Of a stretch of 10,127 nucleotides of DNA, positions 5,647 to 10,127 are shown piece after piece (position 1 is the first letter of the stretch; every line of letters starts with the position of its first letter). The notes below the pieces were generated by a model that was not told where the DNA came from, made no database searches, and worked only from the letters and a program-made list of their open reading frames with translations. Location: NCBI GenBank assembly GCA_018665625.1, contig JABJCF010000058.1:1-10127 (forward strand), in the 5' to 3' direction. The DNA comes from Nitrospina sp. (GTDB lineage: Bacteria > Nitrospinota > Nitrospinia > Nitrospinales > VA-1). The position numbers and the translations under genes are program-made.

Positions 5647-7779
5647 CTAATTTTGTTTGCCTTGAAATGCTTGTTTCGCCAGTTTTTCAAATTCATCCTG
5701 AAGCTGGTTTTCAACATATTTTACGTGGCCGAATAATTCGTGAATCTTTACATCAATTTCTTTTAGATGACTGGATAATTCCTGAAGGTCCTGATCTGGC
5801 GTGTCTTTGAGTAAGACCTCACATTTTTTTGCATGATGAGAAATATGTTCGACCAGATCGTGAACCTGAGTAATATTGCTTTGTAACTGGGTTGTTTCTT
5901 CTTTCAATTGGGTTGTGCCCAGTTCTGCTTTTATAATAAAGGTGTAGACGAGGGCAAAAACAAAAGCTGCGAATAAGACAGCTTGACCAATAAAGGTCTC
6001 CCAGGTTGGATACATTCCCAACCATGAAATACTAGGAAGAAAATCTACCGCAGTCATGGAAACCTGCTCGCCCATTTGTAATTCGTGAAGACCTTTACCC
6101 ATGAAGGTAAAAGCCATGTAGTAAAGCAGGACACTGGTAAAACCAAAAAACCATTTAATAGGAATTCGTAGACCCAATTGGTTGATTAAATAAAATACTC
6201 CGGCAAGAACCACACAGCCTGCAAAAAAACCTGGGACAATCCCCGCAGTAGATTCTCCAGCATATAAAAACAGGGCTTTATAAAATAAAACAGTTTCAAA
6301 ACCTTCTCTATAAACAGATATAAAGGCTACAGCACCTAGAGTTAGGGCATTGCCTTTAGACAGTGCGCCACGCATTTTTTTGTTGATGTATTCCTGCCAT
6401 CTTTTATTATCAATTTTTGAAACAAGCCAATAGCTGACCCAGAATAAAATTGCAACGGCAACGAGCATAATCCAACCTTCTAACACTTCTTGGCTTGCCA
6501 TACTCAGGTGGAGAACTTCATGGACAACATAGGCCGTAATGAAACTTGCTAGTATTCCCGCAACGACTCCCATGTGAATATTTTTCACCCGTGCATCGTT
6601 TCTTGATTTTCGTAAGAAGGCAATTAATGCACCAATGATTAAAATTGCTTCAAAACCTTCACGGACAATGATGGAAAGGGATTGGATAAACAATCCAGAG
6701 AACCCCACCTTTGTTTTTAATAATTCCAGACCTCTGGAAAGATCTAATAAAATTTCATCCTGCAGTTTTTCTACATGTTCCAGTGGGGCTCCACGTTTAA
6801 TTTCGCCTCGATAGCGACTGAAAGCAGATTCTAGTTTGACTCCAAGTGGCTTATCTTGAGTAATCAGGCTTGATTCTATTTTTTCGTAAGTAAGGTAGGC
6901 ATCAAAAGCAATTTCCGCAGCGTCCTCATTTTGTCCTTCTTTATATTTATTTAAGCTTTTTCTTAAAAGCCCACGAATTTCACTCACTACCTGATCAGCA
7001 ATGTCAGTTCCGGCTTCTCCTTCTTCCATCGCGGCCAGCTCTTTGTTTACAGGGGGTAATTGAACATCAGCATTGGAGAAGGTACGTAAATAATAGGTGA
7101 CATTCCATATCTCTGCTTCGGATAAAATTCCTGCCCAGGCCATCATTCCTGTATTGGCAATTCCGACATTTATTACTTCGAAATTATCGTAAGCAGTCGT
7201 GTTTTTGTCACCTGTCAATTTGGGGTCGGATAAAACAGCAGGAGCAGGATCGAATTGCTTTGCCATCGGGCCATCGCCATTTCCTGTGATACCGTGGCAA
7301 ATAGAACAGTTGTTTTCAAAAATCTTTTTCCCATTGGTCAATGAAACCGGTGTTATAGGAATTTTATTTATTTCGATACCAAAAGTAGTCATTAAGTTTG
7401 AGTTGGTGTTATTTACCTCGTCCCAAACTTTTTGTGAATCTACTTTATTCTCGATCATCTCCATGAGGGTAGGGAATTGCTGGCTTATTAAAATTGCCGC
7501 TTCTCTATTTTCAATTTCTTTGGAAACCCTTGAAAATCTTTCAGAAGCTTGTTTTAAAAATATTTTACTTTCTTCATACTCAGGGGGCACAACTATTTTC
7601 CCATCTACAACTCCTTCTTCAAATTCCTTTGCCGCAATATTTAACATCATGACAATTTTTTTTACTTTGTCCTGAGTTTCCTGATTAAATGCAGTTGATG
7701 TTCCTGGTTTCCCAAATATAAAAAAGATGGATAGAGTTAAGGTAAGAAATATTCTGGGAATACCGGGAGGAATTTGCAT
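5647..7779 (-). CDS. cytochrome c/FTR1 family iron permease
   Basis: This 710-residue protein has a signal peptide (about 1-30), a periplasmic helical region (about 31-140) and a class I cytochrome c domain. Heme site C158-S-I-C161-H162 precedes a probable axial Met at 212 or 213 in [10 protein letters not shown] second helical region (about 245-350) leads to a seven-helix FTR1 permease. The two diagnostic R-E-x-x-E motifs are present, REGFE at 373-377 and YREGFE at 490-495; in FTR1 permeases these carry Fe(III). The heme domain could take electrons from Fe(II) before transport, as proposed for cytochrome-linked FTR1 systems. With seven TM helices the tail (about 620-710) is cytoplasmic, and it carries the His/Cys segment shared with the next gene. 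AGGA about 9 nt upstream supports the ATG at 7779. Expression is probably iron-repressed through the Fur box at 7880-7899. Confidence 0.93.
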   Translation of the reverse strand: MQIPPGIPRIFLTLTLSIFFIFGKPGTSTAFNQETQDKVKKIVMMLNIAAKEFEEGVVDGKIVVPPEYEESKIFLKQASERFSRVSKEIENREAAILISQQFPTLMEMIENKVDSQKVWDEVNNTNSNLMTTFGIEINKIPITPVSLTNGKKIFENNCSICHGITGNGDGPMAKQFDPAPAVLSDPKLTGDKNTTAYDNFEVINVGIANTGMMAWAGILSEAEIWNVTYYLRTFSNADVQLPPVNKELAAMEEGEAGTDIADQVVSEIRGLLRKSLNKYKEGQNEDAAEIAFDAYLTYEKIESSLITQDKPLGVKLESAFSRYRGEIKRGAPLEHVEKLQDEILLDLSRGLELLKTKVGFSGLFIQSLSIIVREGFEAILIIGALIAFLRKSRNDARVKNIHMGVVAGILASFITAYVVHEVLHLSMASQEVLEGWIMLVAVAILFWVSYWLVSKIDNKRWQEYINKKMRGALSKGNALTLGAVAFISVYREGFETVLFYKALFLYAGESTAGIVPGFFAGCVVLAGVFYLINQLGLRIPIKWFFGFTSVLLYYMAFTFMGKGLHELQMGEQVSMTAVDFLPSISWLGMYPTWETFIGQAVLFAAFVFALVYTFIIKAELGTTQLKEETTQLQSNITQVHDLVEHISHHAKKCEVLLKDTPDQDLQELSSHLKEIDVKIHELFGHVKYVENQLQDEFEKLAKQAFQGKQN
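5740..5862 (-). other. shared His/Cys tail, copy in the FTR1 permease
   Basis: Residues 640-680 contain [14 protein letters not shown] (640-653) and then H671, L672, D676, K678 and H680, aligning without gaps to residues 453-493 of the PepSY/BNR protein. Standard FTR1 permeases end soon after the last membrane helix, so this is an added module. Confidence 0.75.
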
Positions 7780-7872
7780 AGTTGATGATCCTAGTGGGTG
7801 CTATTCAATGTTTAATCAACCCGAAAAAGATGTTATTCATTGAAATTTTGGTTTAAATCTTTATTACTAAAA

Positions 7873-7900
7873 AGAATATAATAATGAGAATAATTATCAA
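7873..7900 (-). promoter_or_regulatory. candidate promoter of the FTR1-PepSY/BNR operon
   Basis: On the minus strand TTGATA (7900-7895) and TATTCT (7878-7873) are 16 nt apart. The expected start near 7866 gives a leader of about 87 nt. The spacer is almost wholly occupied by the Fur box, so bound Fur would exclude RNA polymerase. Confidence 0.5.
7880..7899. promoter_or_regulatory. Fur box
   Basis: AATAATGAGAATAATTATC (7880-7898) matches the classical 19-bp Fur consensus GATAATGATAATCATTATC at 16 of 19 positions. In the 7-1-7 form, TGAGAATAATTATCA (7885-7899) differs from TGATAATnATTATCA at one position only. It is about 100 bp upstream of the iron permease, inside its candidate promoter, so iron-dependent repression by Fur is the natural reading. 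The rest of the 7780-8072 gap shows no gene. A 12-bp palindrome, AGGCTAAAGCCT (7905-7916), flanks the box and has no assigned role. Confidence 0.8.
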
Positions 7901-8072
7901 TAATAGGCTAAAGCCTTTAAAATGTCAATAAAGATAACAGTTTAGAGGTAAATCTATTAATTATGGATCAGAGCTAGGCGGGAAGCAACATTATGGAAAA
8001 ACTGAACACCAACCATATTAAAACCTAAAAAGGGTTATTTACCAAAATATATTAACAGCGGAAAAACAACAA

Positions 8073-8324
8073 TTATCCTTCTAATTCTTTGAGTTTATTT
8101 TCCCATTGTGTAATCAGTTCTCGAAAACGTTCAACATGCTGCTTTTCTTCTTCCATTAAATCTGCATACATTCGACGAAACCCAATATTTTCATCAGAAT
8201 CTTGTGGAGTCTTTTCTAGTAGCGTTTTGTAGTAATTGACAGAATTTTCCTCGCTGACAATACCTTTTCGGAGAATATTTAAGCGTCCTTGCACAGACCC
8301 AATTGTTTCTTCATCAAATTCCAT
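8073..8324 (-). CDS. two-helix ferritin-like protein, possibly encapsulated-ferritin type
   Basis: This 83-residue soluble protein appears to be two long helices joined by a short loop (KTPQDSDEN, about 38-46). Helix 1 has SEENSVNYYKTLLE (24-37) and helix 2 has MEEEKQHVERFRELI (57-71), with an E60-x-x-H63 motif. One acidic residue in helix 1 plus ExxH in helix 2 is half of a di-iron four-helix bundle. Encapsulated ferritins (EncFtn) have this arrangement and build the ferroxidase site by pairing subunits; EAVDWY and EEKEH in EncFtn resemble NSVNYY and EEKQH here. A rubrerythrin-like half domain of other function is the alternative. No encapsulin shell gene lies in the window, and the short C-terminus (KLKELEG) has no evident cargo peptide. 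An extended -10 promoter (8376-8368) and AGG 7 nt before the ATG support expression. The location upstream of the iron permease fits a role in iron storage or detoxification. Confidence 0.7.
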   Translation of the reverse strand: MEFDEETIGSVQGRLNILRKGIVSEENSVNYYKTLLEKTPQDSDENIGFRRMYADLMEEEKQHVERFRELITQWENKLKELEG

Positions 8325-8367
8325 TTTGGAACCTATTTTGAGGTAGAATAATTAATTAAAGAAAAGA

Positions 8368-8376
8368 ATTATAGCA
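8368..8376 (-). promoter_or_regulatory. extended -10 promoter for the ferritin-like gene
   Basis: On the minus strand TGCTATAAT is a perfect extended -10 (TGnTATAAT), about 44 nt upstream of the ferritin-like start. No good -35 is seen at 16-18 nt, which extended -10 promoters can tolerate. Confidence 0.5.
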
Positions 8377-8405
8377 AATTCAACACCATATTTCTGGAGT
8401 GTCCC

Positions 8406-8870
8406 ATGACAAAATTTTTTCTTCCGATTTTTGTATTAATGGTAATTATGACAGGTTGTTCCCTGCATTCTGGTTCAACTTATGAGCGTGGAGAAATGGG
8501 AGCACCGGCTTATTTTAAAAAGGGTGTTATCTTATCTGTTCGGGATGTGAAGATTAAAGGGACCGAATCAGGCGCCGGTGCAGCAGCAGGCGCGGCAGCG
8601 GGTGGTCTTGCCGGCTCAACCCTCGGTGGGAGCACCGCAACTAGGGCTTTGGGTGGTTTGGGTGGCGCTGTTATCGGAGGAATCGTAGGTCACACGACCG
8701 AAAATGTTATAACGGGTGGTGATGCTTCTGAATTTATTGTTCAGCCTGATGAAGGCGAACCCTATTCAGTGGTGCAGGTAAACGACGAAGATTTAAAAGC
8801 TGGAGAAAGGGTTTTGATTATGGAATCGGGCAAGTTACGTATTGTGCGTGACAATACTGCAAAAAAATAA
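8406..8870 (+). CDS. SlyB-like glycine-zipper outer-membrane lipoprotein
   Basis: At 154 residues this is about the length of SlyB/PcP-type lipoproteins. A type II signal peptide ends in the lipobox VIMTGC with Cys18 as the lipidated residue. The region around 36-50 (YFKKGVILSVRDVKI) is the conserved strand before the zipper. Residues 56-95 are a glycine-zipper 2TM segment with G/A-rich heptads (GAGAAAGAAAGG, then GGLGGAVIGGIVG). The C-terminal half (about 107-150) is a small beta domain. SlyB family proteins sit in the outer membrane and help keep it intact under stress; this is family knowledge. GGAG (8396-8399) 6 nt before the ATG is a good ribosome site. The gene diverges from the ferritin-like gene and is followed after 4 nt by the M32 carboxypeptidase gene. 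No clear promoter is seen in the 81-nt divergent gap on this strand. Confidence 0.88.
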   Translation: MTKFFLPIFVLMVIMTGCSLHSGSTYERGEMGAPAYFKKGVILSVRDVKIKGTESGAGAAAGAAAGGLAGSTLGGSTATRALGGLGGAVIGGIVGHTTENVITGGDASEFIVQPDEGEPYSVVQVNDEDLKAGERVLIMESGKLRIVRDNTAKK

Positions 8871-8874
8871 TTAA

Positions 8875-10127
8875 ATGAATCCAAACTATCAAAAATTAGT
8901 AGAACGATTAGAGGAATCAAGCAGGTTAGGTGGCATCATGGGAATCCTGCATTGGGATCAGGAAGTCATTATGCCTGATGGGGCAGCGGAATCGCGTGCC
9001 AAGCAAATGGGAGTGCTTGCAGGAATCCTACATGAAAAAAGTACAGATCCAGAAACCGGTAAATTGTTGGACCAATTAAAGAATGAAAATTCTTTTGACG
9101 AATTCGAACAATCTAATATTCGGGAGGCTCAGCGCGAATATGAGATGGAAACCAAGGTGCCCAAAAATCTGGTTATGGAATTGGCAGAGCTATCATCAAA
9201 AGGCCATCAGATCTGGGCGAAGGCACGTTCAGAGAATAGATTCTCTGACTTTGCGCCAATATTAACCCAATTGGTTGAGTTGAAAAAGCGCTGGGCGGAA
9301 TACGTTTCCCCAGAATTGCAGCCTTACGATGCGAATATCGATCTCTATGAACGTGGGACAACCATGGCCGACCTTACACCGGTCTTTGATGAAATCAAAT
9401 CGGAACTCATTCCTTTAATTAGAGATATCAAAGCTTCGGAGTATAAACCCGACTCATCCCCTCTGTCAGGAGAATTTCCAGTAAATAAACAAGAAGCGTT
9501 GGGACGACGTATCAGTGAAGATATGGGTTTCGCTTTTGATAAAGGACGCATGGATGTATCTGTGCATCCCTTTTGTGGTGGCAGCCACCCCACAGATGTT
9601 CGTATAACCACTCGGTATAGAACCGATAATTTTATTGAGTCGCTTTATGCAGTAATACATGAAACCGGTCACGGCCTCTATGAACAAGGGCGAATGGAGA
9701 AAGGGAGAGATTTGCCGGTCTCAGAAGCACTGACCATGGGAATCCATGAATCACAATCTCTTTTCTGGGAAAGAATGATTGCCCAGGGATCCGCTTTCTG
9801 CAACCGTTATTTGCCGTTAATTACGGAAACGTTCCCTGAAAAATTTAAAGGAATTTCGGGGGAGCAACTATATGAAGCTGTCAATATTAGTGAGCCTTCA
9901 TTTATTAGGGTTGAAGCCGATGAGGTAACTTACCCGATGCATGTTATTTTAAGATATGAGATAGAAAAAGGGCTGTTTGATGGTTCGGTCGAAATCAACT
10001 CTTTGCCGGAGTTATGGAATGCAAAGATGAAAGAATACTTGGGGATTGAACCTGAAACAGACACTTTGGGGGTATTGCAGGATACTCATTGGAGCGGGGC
10101 GGCTTTTGGTTATTTCCCTTCCTATAC
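8875..10127 (+). CDS. M32 (Taq-type) metallocarboxypeptidase (partial, 3' end missing)
   Basis: 417 residues are visible of a family that is usually about 500 long, so about 80 are missing. The zinc site is H262-E263-T-G-H266 (VIHETGHGLYEQG), with the third ligand E292 in GIHESQS, 30 residues after the first His as in Pyrococcus carboxypeptidase. Other family blocks are ILHWDQEVIMP near the N-terminus, HPFCGGSHPTDVRITTRY before the zinc site, RVEADEVTYPMH after it, and DTHWSGAAFGYFPSY at the edge. The enzyme removes C-terminal amino acids from peptides in the cytosol and has no signal peptide. The start at 8875 matches the family N-terminus but has no clear Shine-Dalgarno. It lies 4 nt after the SlyB-like gene, so translational coupling is likely even though the two products act in different compartments. 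Confidence 0.96.
   Translation, partial: MNPNYQKLVERLEESSRLGGIMGILHWDQEVIMPDGAAESRAKQMGVLAGILHEKSTDPETGKLLDQLKNENSFDEFEQSNIREAQREYEMETKVPKNLVMELAELSSKGHQIWAKARSENRFSDFAPILTQLVELKKRWAEYVSPELQPYDANIDLYERGTTMADLTPVFDEIKSELIPLIRDIKASEYKPDSSPLSGEFPVNKQEALGRRISEDMGFAFDKGRMDVSVHPFCGGSHPTDVRITTRYRTDNFIESLYAVIHETGHGLYEQGRMEKGRDLPVSEALTMGIHESQSLFWERMIAQGSAFCNRYLPLITETFPEKFKGISGEQLYEAVNISEPSFIRVEADEVTYPMHVILRYEIEKGLFDGSVEINSLPELWNAKMKEYLGIEPETDTLGVLQDTHWSGAAFGYFPSY

Noticed and set aside
7199..7675. 158-codon open frame on the plus strand opposite the FTR1 N-terminal region
   Set aside because: It is antisense to the cytochrome c domain, which has clear motifs; the translation has no family features and no ribosome site stands out.
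7905..7916. Palindrome AGGCTAAAGCCT as a terminator or riboswitch element
   Set aside because: It forms only a four- or five-pair stem with a tiny loop and no T-run; it is a possible operator at most.
8341..8372. Second Fur-like site before the ferritin-like gene
   Set aside because: The stretch is simply AT-rich; it lacks the paired TGATAAT/ATTATCA arms seen at 7885-7899.

Overview
The window looks like chromosomal DNA from a moderately AT-rich Gram-negative bacterium. Two probable lipoproteins with lipoboxes, a SlyB-type glycine-zipper protein and a periplasmic cytochrome c point to an envelope with an outer membrane. I cannot assign a lineage from sequence alone. There is no sign of phage, insertion sequence, CRISPR, tRNA or rRNA. 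Ten genes are complete and two run off the ends.

Left part, minus strand (1-1976): a truncated Rossmann-fold reductase with an enoyl-ACP-reductase-like Y-x6-K signature, a secreted protein of unknown function, a small lipoprotein ending in a nonapeptide HxSG repeat, and a separate EVE-domain (PUA-like) protein. The first three point the same way and are close together. They may form one transcript starting near 1498.

Centre, plus strand (2102-4121): a good sigma70-type promoter (TTGACG-17-TATAAT) precedes a three-gene operon. It encodes a DRE-TIM/HMGL-like aldolase, a KDPG/KHG-type class I aldolase and an orphan acidic 88-residue protein. Two aldolases of unrelated mechanism in tandem suggest one pathway that makes or cleaves a 2-keto acid, but the substrate cannot be read from the sequence.

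Right-centre, minus strand (4118-8376): an iron-handling block. A cytochrome c/FTR1 iron permease is followed 8 nt later by a membrane protein with PepSY-like transmembrane helices flanking a seven-repeat BNR/sortilin-like propeller. Upstream lies a near-perfect Fur box (13 of 14 defined positions of the 7-1-7 motif) inside a candidate promoter. The two membrane proteins share a cytoplasmic C-terminal tail, HDxxEHIxxHxxKC followed by HLxxhDxKhH, aligned without gaps over 41 residues. Upstream in the same direction is an 83-residue two-helix ferritin-like protein that resembles encapsulated ferritins. Together these suggest an iron-responsive system that oxidises or reduces, imports and stores iron, with an undescribed metal-binding or pairing tail. 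This is the most interesting part of the window.

Right end, plus strand (8406-10127): a SlyB-like outer-membrane lipoprotein, then 4 nt later an M32 (Taq-type) metallocarboxypeptidase that runs off the end.
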